This document shows, in pieces, positions 1 through 9,086 of a stretch of 64,000 nucleotides of DNA. This stretch comes from Methylomonas sp. Lineage in GTDB: Bacteria > Pseudomonadota > Gammaproteobacteria > Methylococcales > Methylomonadaceae. The notes beneath the pieces were generated by a model, which was not told where the DNA came from, searched no databases, and was given only the letters and a program-made list of their open reading frames with translations. The position numbers and the translations under genes were made by a program. How positions within the stretch are numbered: position 1 is the stretch's first letter; each line of letters opens with the position of its first letter. The stretch covers positions 1 to 64,000 of the forward strand of contig NZ_JALOBS010000027.1 of the NCBI RefSeq assembly GCF_023228165.1, in the 5' to 3' direction.

Positions 1-1
1 T

Positions 2-121
2 GCCTCATTTTTGGAGACCGCTATGTCGGATTTTGACGCGGCCATTGAGCGCGCCGTTTTTATTGTCAGCCTGAATGCTGGTGTTCGGAAAATATCGGCT
101 TTTTCAGGGACGACGATTTAA
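2..121 (+). other. Possible 3' end of an unidentified reading frame
   Basis: One plus-strand frame is open from the window edge to a TAA at 119-121 (about 39 codons, with an in-frame ATG at 23). It could be the tail of an upstream gene or chance. I do not recognise the sequence and nothing nearby supports it. Confidence 0.15.
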
Positions 122-527
122 TACGTTAGATTAACGAAAAACCTGTTAGCTTGATTCTTTGTAACCGCCACTTACCTAAAGTTAATTGCCGTGTTTACTT
201 CTAATTCCAAAATCTGTGCGACTCATCACGAAACGAGGCGATTATTTTCCCAGGCCGGGCCTATTAATTGCTGAGTGACTACTGGTTTAGTGGCGTTTGA
301 GCCGCCAAACCAGCGACTAACTCCGCACCAGAAAAACACTAACGCTCAACATAATCTCCTTAATCTGCAAAGCCTTTTTTAATCTAATTCTAATAAAAAG
401 CCCCCTCACTTTAGCCGATTATTAAGATCACATTAAAAGCCGTCTTTCGCCTAGCAAGGCTGACCACTTAACATATACTCATAGCGGCGGGGGGAACGTC
501 TATTACAATCAAATTAAGGTGGTATTT
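122..527. other. Non-coding stretch with one stem-loop
   Basis: No convincing gene. A stem-loop lies at 282-313 (CTGGTTT pairs with AAACCAG, with an inner GGCG/CGCC pairing) and has no T-run, so it is not an obvious terminator. The AT-rich part from 360 to 480 probably holds the promoter of the PEP-CTERM gene at 528, but I could not place a clear -35/-10 pair. Confidence 0.4.
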
Positions 528-1205
528 ATGATTAGATTCAAAAATTTTATGGCCTGTGCCGTGGTTATGCTGATGGCATATTCACCGCTAAGTCATTCGG
601 CAATAATGAGCTTACCGGGCATCCCCGAATCCGGAAACCCTAACTTCGAAAACGATGCGCAGGTTAATTTATTTGACCTTGGCGGCGACAATTATTTATT
701 TGCCGCAACCAACTCCGGAGCTCCTTTAACCTTTAACTTGGGCTCTGAAAGCGTTGTTTCCAGCACATCCCATCCTGCATATTTTGTGTTAACCGCACTA
801 TTTTCGGGAGATGGCTCATACATTCCCAACACTGGGGCGTTATCGATTTCCGGAGAAATTCCATATCCTTTTGCGAATCTGCCTGGAGTCTTTATTAGCG
901 GTGACTTATTGACAGCAAAATTAGATCATTTTGCTTTTGATTCGGATACGCTTGGCTTTTCCACTAATCAAATAAGCGGCTTTGGCACATTGTTTGGTTC
1001 AGCAGAAAGCGTATATCTCTCGGCAACCGGTCTTGCTAGCGCACTTGGGTTTGGTAGCGGCGCATTAATTGCCACGAGCACGCCGCTTCACGCTAGTGCC
1101 ATTACGACCGTACCCGTACCGGGCGCCGGATGGTTGATTGGTTCAGCTTTTGGTTTATTCACCTTGCTGCGCAAAAACCGGTTAAATACCGAAGTCGCTT
1201 GCTAA
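528..1205 (+). CDS. PEP-CTERM-type exported protein
   Basis: A 225-residue exported protein of unknown function. The N-terminus is a signal peptide (Lys/Phe-rich, then a hydrophobic stretch ending SHSA). The middle is rich in Gly, Ser, Asn and Thr and lacks cysteines, as is usual for surface or matrix proteins. The C-terminus carries the tripartite sorting signal: VPVPGAG motif, hydrophobic helix, and an RKNR basic tail. This is the VPLPA-like variant of PEP-CTERM, normally processed by an exosortase; no exosortase gene is in the window. The ATG at 528 is preferred over a GTG at 519 because AAGGTGG sits 5 bases upstream. A terminator follows, so it is probably monocistronic. Confidence 0.75.
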   Translation: MIRFKNFMACAVVMLMAYSPLSHSAIMSLPGIPESGNPNFENDAQVNLFDLGGDNYLFAATNSGAPLTFNLGSESVVSSTSHPAYFVLTALFSGDGSYIPNTGALSISGEIPYPFANLPGVFISGDLLTAKLDHFAFDSDTLGFSTNQISGFGTLFGSAESVYLSATGLASALGFGSGALIATSTPLHASAITTVPVPGAGWLIGSAFGLFTLLRKNRLNTEVAC

Positions 1206-1273
1206 CCTAAAGAGGCATTAACAAGGAGTTTTTGCAAGATTACAACGAGAGTTGCGCTATTGTAATCAACTAG

Positions 1274-1299
1274 AAAGGGCCAAACATGGCCCTTTTTTT
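1274..1299 (+). terminator. Rho-independent terminator after the PEP-CTERM gene
   Basis: AAAGGGCC and GGCCCTTT form an 8-bp stem around a 6-base loop (AAACAT), followed by a run of seven T. It lies 69 bases beyond the stop codon. Confidence 0.85.
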
Positions 1300-1492
1300 G
1301 GCTATTAGCATCATTTTGGCATCATCCTTTTTCAGGACAGTACCTTTAAAAGCGTGCTCGTATGAATGTATAGCCAGATCAGAATAAACAGTCTTGTTTA
1401 AATAGGGCAACGGCTCTGATAATTCCAGCCCTATAATATGGGTCATTTTCGAAAACGGCTTGACCTGTTCCGGCCTTTTTTATTGGCCCACC

Positions 1493-2821
1493 ATGCCTAT
1501 ACTCAGCTATCAATCTGTCTCTCCCTTCATTCCAGTAACCAATGGAAACATTTTCATAGGTTACAGCGGTGGCATCGATTCGCATGTCTTGCTGCATCTC
1601 TGCGCCGGTCAAGCCGAATTACAATCCCGCATTACCGCCGTTTACGTTCATCACGACTTGCAAGCCCAGGCGGATGACTGGGCGGCACATTGCTGTCATC
1701 AAGCTCGGACATTAGGCGTGGGTTTTCTGTGTCTCCCCGTCAATGCTAAAGCCGCTCGCGGTGAAAGCCCGGAAGCCGCGGCCAGGAACGCCCGTTACCA
1801 GGCATTAAGGAAATTAATCCAGCCGGAAGATTTGATGTTATTTGCCCAGCATAGAGAGGATCAAATGGAAACCGTACTGCTGCAATTATTTCGCGGTGCC
1901 GGTATCCAAGGCTTGGCCGCCATGCCGCTAGCCACCCCGTTTGGCCGGGGCAACTTGATAAGACCGCTGTTACACACCGCCAAATCGGCCATCCGTGATT
2001 ACGCACACTTCCACGACTTGCCTTGGATAGAAGACCCCAGTAATCAATGCAGCGATTTTGACCGCAATTTTCTGCGCAACGAAGTGGTGCCGCTATTAAA
2101 ACAACGTTGGCCGTCTTTGGATAAAACCGTGGCGCGCGGCGCTCAACATTGCGGTGAAGCCTCGGCCCTTTTAAACGGCTGGAGTTCATCGCAGCTCAGC
2201 CGGCTGATCAATCATGAAAGCAACCGCCTGAGTATAGCCAAACTCCAAGCATTAGAGGACGCGGAAATTAACGCTCTGTTACGGCAATGGTTCAGACTGC
2301 TGGGCTTAAAACCACCTAGCCAGGCTTTGCTGCAAACCGTCAAACAACAATTTCTCCACTCCGGCCCCGACACATACTCACAGCTATTCACGCAGGGCCA
2401 TGTCCTGAAAAGATACCGGCAAACCTTGTATTGCCTGACCGAGAAATCCTTTACTCCGCTACCCAGCGCGCAGGACTGGCCGGCCCATCAATCCAGCATG
2501 CAATTAGCTAACGATAGCACCTTATCTTTAACGACCGCCGACTCGGGGATCAGTCAGGCGCTTTGGCATAGCAGTCAAATTACCTTGAGGCCTCGCAGTA
2601 TTGGTGAAAAACTCAAACTACCTAACCGAGCCGGCCGGCACGACTTAAAAAAATTGTTTCAGGAAGCCGGCGTCCCGCCTTGGGAAAGACAGGCCCGCCC
2701 CCTGATTTACCTGGACAATCAACTGGCCGCAGTAGCCGGTATATGGATAGCCGAATGGGCTTTCGCGCAAATGGACGACGGCTGCTACCAGATCGCTTGG
2801 CAAGCAACTCAAAGCGTGTGA
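1493..2821 (+). CDS. tilS: tRNA(Ile)-lysidine synthase
   Basis: Ligates lysine to C34 of the CAU anticodon of tRNA-Ile2 using ATP, changing it to read AUA and accept isoleucine; an essential cytoplasmic enzyme. The PP-loop GYSGGIDS sits near residues 23-30, followed by the N-type ATPase core (YVHHDL, ARYQALR, AQHREDQMET). The C-terminal half carries the substrate-binding domain with LRPRSIGEKLKLPNRAGRHDLKKLFQ, typical of full-length gammaproteobacterial TilS. At 442 residues it is the usual length. The ATG at 1493 puts the PP-loop at the family's usual distance from the start; an ATG-less extension to 1460 is open but unlikely. Confidence 0.95.
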   Translation: MPILSYQSVSPFIPVTNGNIFIGYSGGIDSHVLLHLCAGQAELQSRITAVYVHHDLQAQADDWAAHCCHQARTLGVGFLCLPVNAKAARGESPEAAARNARYQALRKLIQPEDLMLFAQHREDQMETVLLQLFRGAGIQGLAAMPLATPFGRGNLIRPLLHTAKSAIRDYAHFHDLPWIEDPSNQCSDFDRNFLRNEVVPLLKQRWPSLDKTVARGAQHCGEASALLNGWSSSQLSRLINHESNRLSIAKLQALEDAEINALLRQWFRLLGLKPPSQALLQTVKQQFLHSGPDTYSQLFTQGHVLKRYRQTLYCLTEKSFTPLPSAQDWPAHQSSMQLANDSTLSLTTADSGISQALWHSSQITLRPRSIGEKLKLPNRAGRHDLKKLFQEAGVPPWERQARPLIYLDNQLAAVAGIWIAEWAFAQMDDGCYQIAWQATQSV

Positions 2822-2854
2822 TGATTGCAATCAGGCAATATTGAGGGATGCAAG

Positions 2855-3037
2855 ATGGAATTAATTCATTCCGCGATCATCGGCATGATGATTGTGATAC
2901 CAACAATCTTGATCTACAAAAAAGCCGGCCTTAATCCGATATGGGCCGTACTGGTATTCGTACCCATTGCAGGCTTGCTGGCTGTATTTATGCAGCTGTG
3001 TTTCCAAAGCTGGCCTAACAGCAAGCGGGAGGATTAA
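2855..3037 (+). CDS. Small membrane protein, tandem paralogue 1
   Basis: A 60-residue predicted inner-membrane protein with two hydrophobic segments separated by a short KKAGLNPIW turn, ending SWPNSKRED. The same skeleton (KAG-x3-W-x5-VP ... WPN-x-K) recurs in the next gene, so the two look like a tandem duplication. GAGGG at 2843-2847 is 7 bases before the ATG. The gene is 33 bases after tilS and 2 bases before its paralogue, suggesting one transcript through to the diguanylate cyclase. Function unknown. Confidence 0.7.
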   Translation: MELIHSAIIGMMIVIPTILIYKKAGLNPIWAVLVFVPIAGLLAVFMQLCFQSWPNSKRED

Positions 3038-3039
3038 CC

Positions 3040-3237
3040 ATGACCCTGTTTTTTATTTTATTGCCGGCATATATTCTGTTTTGCTTGTGGCTAGGCTACC
3101 GGATTTTGCAAAAAGCCGGTTTCGATGGGCGCTGGACGTTGATTTTGCTGGTGCCGGTAGTGAATATCATCATGATTTGGATTTTCGCCTTTAGCCATTG
3201 GCCGAATCTAAAAGCGGGCGTCAAACAAGATTTATGA
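3040..3237 (+). CDS. Small membrane protein, tandem paralogue 2
   Basis: A 65-residue predicted inner-membrane protein with two hydrophobic helices. It shares the spacing and the KAG...W...VP...FxxWPN-LK pattern of its upstream neighbour. It ends in ATGA, so its stop codon overlaps the start of the following diguanylate cyclase, which implies translational coupling. GGGAGGATTAACC before the ATG provides a strong ribosome-binding site. The function is unknown; the coupling suggests a role with the cyclic-di-GMP enzyme, possibly in membrane localisation. Confidence 0.7.
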   Translation: MTLFFILLPAYILFCLWLGYRILQKAGFDGRWTLILLVPVVNIIMIWIFAFSHWPNLKAGVKQDL

Positions 3238-4706
3238 GTGACAAAAACGTCATCAGACTGCCTACCATCCTCATTCCAGTGATTTTTTTTATAGTCTTCG
3301 ATAGTATTGCCCTGATACTTAATTTCTGGATTTCGGACCAACTGGAAAAAAACGCCGTAGCGATTAATTTGTCCGGGCGGCAGCGTATGCTGACTCAACG
3401 CATGGCCAAATCCCTGATGATGTTGCAAATTGCCGATAACGACATCGACAAAAAAAACGCCTTCGAGGAATTTTCCAATACCGTCGATTTGTTCGACAAA
3501 ACCCTCACCGGCCTTATCAAAGGCGGCATGACCCTGGGCGGCGACGGCGAACCAATTTTTCTACCGCCTACCCAAGCCCAAAACACCACACCGATAATCG
3601 CCTCAGCCGAACAATTATGGAAAATTGTACGACAAGCTATATTACCCGCACTGTCATTCGACGCCTTAGCCTCAAAGCAAAACACCAAGCAGGCCCTGCA
3701 AGCGGTACAGACCTATAATCTCAAGTTAATGGGACTGATGAATGACCTCACCACGGCGCTGGAACAAAATGCCACCGAGGAAGTTTTTTTCCTCAGAACA
3801 TTACAGACCAGTCTTTTAATATTGGCGCTGCTGAACTTCAGTTTAGTCTGCAAGCGACTGCTGGAACAGGTCGGGCAATCTCAAAATAATCTGCACGCGC
3901 TGCAAAATATTATAGATTCGATAGCAACCGGCGTTATTCTTTACGACAGTAACCGCATGATTCGTTCAGCCAACAAAACAGCGGAACAATTGTTCGGCTA
4001 CGGTCCTTCTGCGTTAACCGGCAAACCGTTAGACCAACTGATAATCTCCGACCGGGAACGGACCTTGGGCATCAAACGCGACAACAGTCAGTTTGTCGCC
4101 AAAATCAATACCCAAACCCTGTTCGAAATGAATCAGAAAATCGGCTTGTGCACCATTGTCGATGTCAGCGAACAGGATCATAAAGAAAAAGCACTCATCC
4201 AAATGGCTTTTTACGACACCCTAACCGGCCTGCCAAACCGCATTTTAATGATGGAGCGCTTGCAGCAGGAATTGTTACGCAGCAAGCGCGAATCCAAATT
4301 TCTGGTGGTAATGTTTGCCGATCTGGACGGCTTCAAACCCGTCAACGACAAACTGGGCCATGCGGCAGGTGACCAGTTATTAAAACAAGTCGGCAGATGT
4401 TTCCAACAATGCTGCCGCGACGTCGACACAGTCGCCCGCTATGGTGGCGACGAATTCGTGTTCATATTGACCGGTTTACAAAATCAACAGGCAGCCACGC
4501 AAACGGCTAAAAACATCATCAACAGCATTCACCAATCATTTCAGGTCAATCAACAAACGATCAAGATCGGCATCAGCATCGGCATAGCCATCTATCCCAG
4601 CGATCATTCGGAAGCAGCATTGCTGATTAAATTCGCCGACGAAGCGATGTATTTGGCTAAACAACAAGGCAAAAACCGTTTTGCATTTGCCTCGGAATCA
4701 CACTAA
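3234..4706 (+). CDS. Membrane-bound PilJ/NIT-type sensor PAS diguanylate cyclase
   Basis: Predicted to make cyclic di-GMP from two GTP at the inner membrane. Residues about 9-33 form a first TM helix. A periplasmic four-helix sensor of the PilJ/NarX type follows, with the signature LSGRQRMLTQRMAK. A second TM helix lies near residue 205, then a PAS domain (about 225-320), then the GGDEF domain. The active site reads GGDEF with an intact RxxD inhibitory I-site (RDVD) five residues upstream, so product feedback inhibition is expected. There is no EAL domain. The ATG at 3234 overlaps the upstream stop codon by four bases. The NarX-like sensor could suggest response to an anion, but the ligand cannot be told from sequence. 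Confidence 0.88.
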   Translation: MSDKNVIRLPTILIPVIFFIVFDSIALILNFWISDQLEKNAVAINLSGRQRMLTQRMAKSLMMLQIADNDIDKKNAFEEFSNTVDLFDKTLTGLIKGGMTLGGDGEPIFLPPTQAQNTTPIIASAEQLWKIVRQAILPALSFDALASKQNTKQALQAVQTYNLKLMGLMNDLTTALEQNATEEVFFLRTLQTSLLILALLNFSLVCKRLLEQVGQSQNNLHALQNIIDSIATGVILYDSNRMIRSANKTAEQLFGYGPSALTGKPLDQLIISDRERTLGIKRDNSQFVAKINTQTLFEMNQKIGLCTIVDVSEQDHKEKALIQMAFYDTLTGLPNRILMMERLQQELLRSKRESKFLVVMFADLDGFKPVNDKLGHAAGDQLLKQVGRCFQQCCRDVDTVARYGGDEFVFILTGLQNQQAATQTAKNIINSIHQSFQVNQQTIKIGISIGIAIYPSDHSEAALLIKFADEAMYLAKQQGKNRFAFASESH

Positions 4707-4847
4707 AAATTTTCCGCGCGGTTTCCTGGCGTTTAAATAAGCGCGCCCGGTTAAACAGCAATTAAAAAGGCATACCAACCGCAAAACTGCTAAAATCAGC
4801 GTCTTTTCCGACCCCTTGCTATTCGCTAAACAGGGCGCATAACATTC

Positions 4848-6485
4848 ATGACAAAATTCATATTTATCACCGGCGGCGTGGTGTCATCTTTAGGAAAAGG
4901 CATCGCTGCTTCTTCTTTGGCCGCAATTCTTGAAGATCGCGGCCTCAAAGTCACCATTACCAAGCTTGACCCTTACATCAACGTCGACCCCGGCACCATG
5001 AGCCCGTTTCAGCATGGCGAAGTATTCGTCACCGAAGACGGCGCCGAAACCGACTTGGATTTAGGCCATTACGAGCGGTTTTTAAAAACCACCATGGCCA
5101 AGAAAAACAACTTCACCACCGGCCAAGTCTACGAACAAGTCTTGCGCAACGAGCGCAAAGGCGATTATCTCGGCGCTACCGTGCAGGTTATTCCGCACAT
5201 TACCGACGAAATCAAGCGACGGGTTTTTGCCAGCGCCGAAGGCAAGGACGTAGCGCTGATCGAAATCGGCGGCACCGTCGGCGACATCGAATCGCTGCCT
5301 TTTCTGGAATCCATCCGCCAAATGGGTGTCGAACTGGGTCACGACCGGGCTTTGTTTATCCATTTGACCTTGGTGCCGTACATCAAATCCGCCGGCGAAT
5401 TAAAAACCAAACCTACCCAGCATTCGGTCAAGGAATTACGCACCATCGGTATTCAGCCGGACATTTTGATTTGCCGCTCCGAACAACCGATTCCGGCCAG
5501 CGAACGCAAAAAAATTGCCTTGTTTACCAATGTTGCGGAAAAAGCCGTGATTTCAGCCATTGATGCCGACACCATTTACCGCATTCCGTTACTGCTACGC
5601 GAACAGGGCCTGGACGACATCGTCGTCAACCAATTACGTCTGGACGTACCGCCGGCGGATCTGACTTCCTGGGAAAAAGTGGTCGACGGTCTGACCCACC
5701 CAACCGATGAAGTGAATATCGCCATCGTCGGCAAATACGTCGATCACACCGATGCTTATAAATCACTGAATGAAGCCCTGATTCATGCCGGCATCCATAC
5801 CCGGCATAAAGTGCAGATCAGCTACATCGATTCCGAAACCATTGAAGCCGAAGGCACTTCGCAATTAAAAGATGTCGATGCGATCCTGGTACCGGGCGGC
5901 TTTGGCGAACGCGGCGTGGAAGGCAAAATCTCCACCGTGCGTTTTGCCCGCGAAAACAAAATCCCTTACCTGGGTATTTGTCTGGGTATGCAGTCTGCCG
6001 TGATCGAATTCGCCCGTAACGTGGTAGGTCTGGAAGGCGCGCACAGTACCGAGTTCCTGCCAAAAAGCCCGCACCCGGTGATCGGTTTGATTACCGAGTG
6101 GATGGACGAAGCCGGCGAAATGGTGACCCGTGACAAAGATTCCGATCTGGGCGGTACCATGCGTTTGGGCGCGCAAAAATGCCGTTTGAAATCTGATTCG
6201 CTGGCGTTCCAGTTATATCAAAAAGATGTCATCACCGAACGCCACCGCCATCGTTACGAATTCAACAATCAATATTTGAAACAGCTGCAAGAGGCTGGCA
6301 TGCGCTTTTCCGGCAAGTCGCTGGATGGCCGTCTGGTGGAAATTGTGGAATTGCCGGATCACCCCTGGTTTCTGGCTTGCCAATTTCACCCCGAATTCAC
6401 TTCGACACCCCGTAACGGCCACGCACTGTTCTCCGGTTTCGTCGAAGCAGCAGCCAAACACAAAAAACACCCTCTCGGGTCATAA
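4848..6485 (+). CDS. pyrG: CTP synthase
   Basis: Converts UTP to CTP with ATP and glutamine-derived ammonia. The N-terminal amidoligase domain has FITGGVVSSLGKGI and the SPFQHGEVFVTEDGAETDLDLGHYERF segment. The C-terminal class I glutamine amidotransferase domain has the nucleophile elbow LGICLGMQ near residue 380 and the HPE of FHPEF near 515. The 545-residue length is normal. It opens the run pyrG-kdsA-eno-ftsB-ispD, an arrangement conserved in many gammaproteobacteria; kdsA begins 12 bases after the stop. Confidence 0.97.
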   Translation: MTKFIFITGGVVSSLGKGIAASSLAAILEDRGLKVTITKLDPYINVDPGTMSPFQHGEVFVTEDGAETDLDLGHYERFLKTTMAKKNNFTTGQVYEQVLRNERKGDYLGATVQVIPHITDEIKRRVFASAEGKDVALIEIGGTVGDIESLPFLESIRQMGVELGHDRALFIHLTLVPYIKSAGELKTKPTQHSVKELRTIGIQPDILICRSEQPIPASERKKIALFTNVAEKAVISAIDADTIYRIPLLLREQGLDDIVVNQLRLDVPPADLTSWEKVVDGLTHPTDEVNIAIVGKYVDHTDAYKSLNEALIHAGIHTRHKVQISYIDSETIEAEGTSQLKDVDAILVPGGFGERGVEGKISTVRFARENKIPYLGICLGMQSAVIEFARNVVGLEGAHSTEFLPKSPHPVIGLITEWMDEAGEMVTRDKDSDLGGTMRLGAQKCRLKSDSLAFQLYQKDVITERHRHRYEFNNQYLKQLQEAGMRFSGKSLDGRLVEIVELPDHPWFLACQFHPEFTSTPRNGHALFSGFVEAAAKHKKHPLGS

Positions 6486-6497
6486 ACAAGGGCACTC

Positions 6498-7331
6498 ATG
6501 AAATTATGCAATTTTGAAGCCGGGCTGGATCAGCCGTTTTTCCTGATCGCCGGCACCTGTGTGATCGAAAGCGAACAAATGTCGCTGGATACCGCCGGCA
6601 CCTTAAAGGAAATTGCCGACCAGCTGAACATTCCTTTTATCTATAAATCCTCGTTCGACAAAGCCAACCGCTCGTCGATGAGCAGCTTTCGCGGCTTAGG
6701 CCTGGAAACCGGTTTACAAATACTGGAAAAGGTCAAACAACAAATCGGCGTGCCGGTATTGACCGACGTGCACGAAGATACCCCGTTGGCCGAAGTTGCC
6801 AGCGTGGTGGACGTGATGCAAACCCCGGCGTTTTTATGCCGACAAACCAATTTCATCCAAAGCGTGGCCTCCCATGGCATTCCGGTCAATATCAAAAAGG
6901 GCCAGTTCATGGCGCCGTGGGATATGGGCAACGTAGTCGCCAAGGCCAAAGCCACCGGCAATCAGCAAATCATGGTTTGCGAGCGGGGCGTCTCGTTTGG
7001 CTATAATAATCTGGTGTCCGACATGCGTTCCTTGGCAGTGATGCGCGATACCGGTTGCCCGGTGGTATTCGATGCCACCCACTCCGTGCAGTTACCGGGC
7101 GGACAAGGCAATTGCTCCGGAGGCCAACGCGAGCATGTGCCGGTACTGGCCCGTGCCGCGATCGCGGTCGGCATAGCCGGCTTATTCATGGAATCGCACC
7201 CGAAACCGGATGAAGCGCTCAGCGACGGCCCCAATTCCTGGCCCTTGCATCGCATGAAAGAATTGCTGGAAATGTTAGTAAGCATAGACCGGGCTGTTAA
7301 ATCCAGCAGCCTGATTGAAACCACTTTATAA
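6498..7331 (+). CDS. kdsA: 3-deoxy-8-phosphooctulonate (KDO-8-P) synthase
   Basis: Condenses phosphoenolpyruvate with arabinose 5-phosphate to KDO 8-phosphate for lipopolysaccharide inner core. Family landmarks are KSSFDKANRSS, NIKKGQFMAPWDM, CERGVSFGYNNLV and DATHSVQLPGGQ. The N-terminal motif reads IAGTCVIES, with Cys where the E. coli enzyme has Asn; in this family that Cys marks the metal-dependent class II form. It lies 12 bases after pyrG and 30 bases before eno, so cotranscription is likely. Confidence 0.96.
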   Translation: MKLCNFEAGLDQPFFLIAGTCVIESEQMSLDTAGTLKEIADQLNIPFIYKSSFDKANRSSMSSFRGLGLETGLQILEKVKQQIGVPVLTDVHEDTPLAEVASVVDVMQTPAFLCRQTNFIQSVASHGIPVNIKKGQFMAPWDMGNVVAKAKATGNQQIMVCERGVSFGYNNLVSDMRSLAVMRDTGCPVVFDATHSVQLPGGQGNCSGGQREHVPVLARAAIAVGIAGLFMESHPKPDEALSDGPNSWPLHRMKELLEMLVSIDRAVKSSSLIETTL

Positions 7332-7361
7332 ACAATTGAAAATCAAACCAAAGGCAAGCTA

Positions 7362-8645
7362 ATGGCAAGAATAGTAGATGTAAAAGCAAGAGAAGTATTG
7401 GATTCACGCGGCAACCCAACCGTTGAAGCGGAAGTATATTTGTCCTCCGGCATCGTCGGCAGCGCCATGGTACCGTCCGGCGCCTCCACCGGCGAACGCG
7501 AAGCGATTGAATTGCGCGACGGCGATAAATCCCGCTATTTGGGCAAAGGCGTATTGAACGCGGTTAACTTCGTCAACACCGAAATCCGCGACGCCGTGAT
7601 CGGTATGGACGCCGACAACCAAGCCGCTCTGGACCAAAAAATGATAGATCTGGACGGCACCCCTAGCAAAAGCCGTTTGGGCGCCAATGCTATCCTGGGC
7701 GTATCCATGGCCGCCGCCCGCGCTGCCGCTCAAGAAGCCGGCGTACCGCTGTACAAATTCCTCAACAAATCCGGCGAATTCATCATGCCGGTACCGATGA
7801 TGAACATCATCAACGGTGGCTCACATGCGGACAACAGCGTTGACTTGCAAGAATTCATGATTCTGCCTGTCGGCGCTCCCAGCTTCCGCGAAGCCATCCG
7901 TTACGGCGCGGAAGTGTTCCATAATCTGGCCAAAGTATTGAAATCTCGCGGCCTGGCGACTACTGTTGGCGACGAAGGCGGTTTCGCGCCAAACCTGTCT
8001 TCTAACGAAGAAGCCATCGAAGTGATTCTGGAAGCCATCGAAAAAGCCGGTTACAAAGCGGGTGAAGATATTTATCTGGGTATGGACGCAGCAGCTTCCG
8101 AGTATTTCAAAGACGGCAAATACGTATTGGCTGCCGAAGGCCGTAGCTTCGACTCAGCTGAAATGATCGACTTCCTGGCTGCTTGGGTGGACAAATACCC
8201 TATCATCTCTATCGAAGACGGCCTGGACGAAAACGACTGGGACGGCTGGAAACTGCAAACTGAAAAACTGGGCGGCAAAATCCAGTTGGTCGGCGACGAT
8301 TTGTTCGTTACCAACCCGGCGATTTTGAAAGAAGGTATCGACAAAGGTATCGCCAACTCTATCCTGATCAAAGTTAACCAAATCGGCACCTTGACCGAAA
8401 CTTTGGCGGCTATCGATATGGCTGCTGCTGCGGGTTACAGCGCGGTGGTTTCTCATCGTTCCGGCGAAACTGAAGACACCACTATTGCCGACCTGGTTGT
8501 CGCTACCGGCACCGGCCAAATCAAAACCGGTTCTTTGAGCCGTTCCGACCGTGTAGCTAAATACAACCGTCTGATGAAAATCGAAGACGAGTTGGGCGAT
8601 AAAGCCAAATACGCCGGTCGTAGCGCGTTCAAAATGCTGTCTTGA
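7362..8645 (+). CDS. eno: Enolase
   Basis: Interconverts 2-phosphoglycerate and phosphoenolpyruvate, and so supplies the PEP used by the adjacent KdsA. The 427-residue length is standard. Landmarks are the N-terminal REVLDSRGNPTVEAEV, the flexible loop SGASTGEREA, the catalytic GDEGGFAPN, the metal-binding SIEDGLDENDWDGW, the catalytic Lys in ILIKVNQIGTLTET, and SHRSGETEDTTIADLVVA. It is followed at once by a palindromic repeat that separates it from ftsB. Confidence 0.98.
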   Translation: MARIVDVKAREVLDSRGNPTVEAEVYLSSGIVGSAMVPSGASTGEREAIELRDGDKSRYLGKGVLNAVNFVNTEIRDAVIGMDADNQAALDQKMIDLDGTPSKSRLGANAILGVSMAAARAAAQEAGVPLYKFLNKSGEFIMPVPMMNIINGGSHADNSVDLQEFMILPVGAPSFREAIRYGAEVFHNLAKVLKSRGLATTVGDEGGFAPNLSSNEEAIEVILEAIEKAGYKAGEDIYLGMDAAASEYFKDGKYVLAAEGRSFDSAEMIDFLAAWVDKYPIISIEDGLDENDWDGWKLQTEKLGGKIQLVGDDLFVTNPAILKEGIDKGIANSILIKVNQIGTLTETLAAIDMAAAAGYSAVVSHRSGETEDTTIADLVVATGTGQIKTGSLSRSDRVAKYNRLMKIEDELGDKAKYAGRSAFKMLS

Positions 8646-8653
8646 TCTAAAAT

Positions 8654-8797
8654 GTAGGTTGGGTTTACCCTACGAGCATAAAGCCGTAGCGTAACCCAGC
8701 ATTTTTGGCCAACGTGTTAGGTTACGGCTACCGAGCTCGGCAACTGCTCCATGCGTTGCTCTACCTCCTGCATCCATGCAGTCGTAACCCAACCTAC
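8654..8797. repeat. Inverted-repeat (REP/MITE-like) element between eno and ftsB
   Basis: The ends GTAGGTTGGGTT (8654-8665) and AACCCAACCTAC (8786-8797) are perfect 12-bp inverted repeats. Internal partial copies (CGTAACCC, GGTTACGG) give further folding. The element has no coding capacity and fills the gap between eno and the start of ftsB. Transposase-dependent MITE or REP origin is inferred from structure only. Confidence 0.7.
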
Positions 8798-8815
8798 CTA
8801 TTTTGAGAAGCCGCC

Positions 8816-9085
8816 ATTAAATCCATTTTCATCCTCATCATCGCACTGATTATCCACTTCCAGTACCGGTTGTGGCTGGGCGATGCCAGCGTTTCGCAAA
8901 TCAACGCCTACCGGCAACAACTGGATGAGTTGAACAAGGAATCGCAGGAAAAGAAAGATCGCAACGATGCGCTGTATGCCGAGGTACTGGATTTGCGCCG
9001 CGGTTTGGAAACCATAGAAGAACGCGCCCGCTACGAACTGGGCATGGTCAAGGAAAACGAAACTTTCTTTCAAGTGCTTGAATAG
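8816..9085 (+). CDS. ftsB: Cell division protein FtsB, apparent ATT start
   Basis: Bitopic divisome protein that forms FtsQBL. The protein has an N-terminal TM helix (KSIFILIIALIIHFQYRLWLGD), a coiled coil (about residues 25-60, INAYRQQLDELNKESQEKK), and the FtsB signature ETIEERARYELGM...ETFFQVLE. No ATG, GTG or TTG precedes the TM helix: the frame is closed by TGA at 8804-8806 and the first conventional start (TTG at 8870) would remove the whole TM helix. The best start is ATT at 8816, five bases after GAGAAG, giving 89 residues in register with E. coli FtsB. The repeat element ends only 18 bases upstream. ispD begins one base after the stop. Confidence 0.85.
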   Translation: MKSIFILIIALIIHFQYRLWLGDASVSQINAYRQQLDELNKESQEKKDRNDALYAEVLDLRRGLETIEERARYELGMVKENETFFQVLE

Positions 9086-9086
9086 C

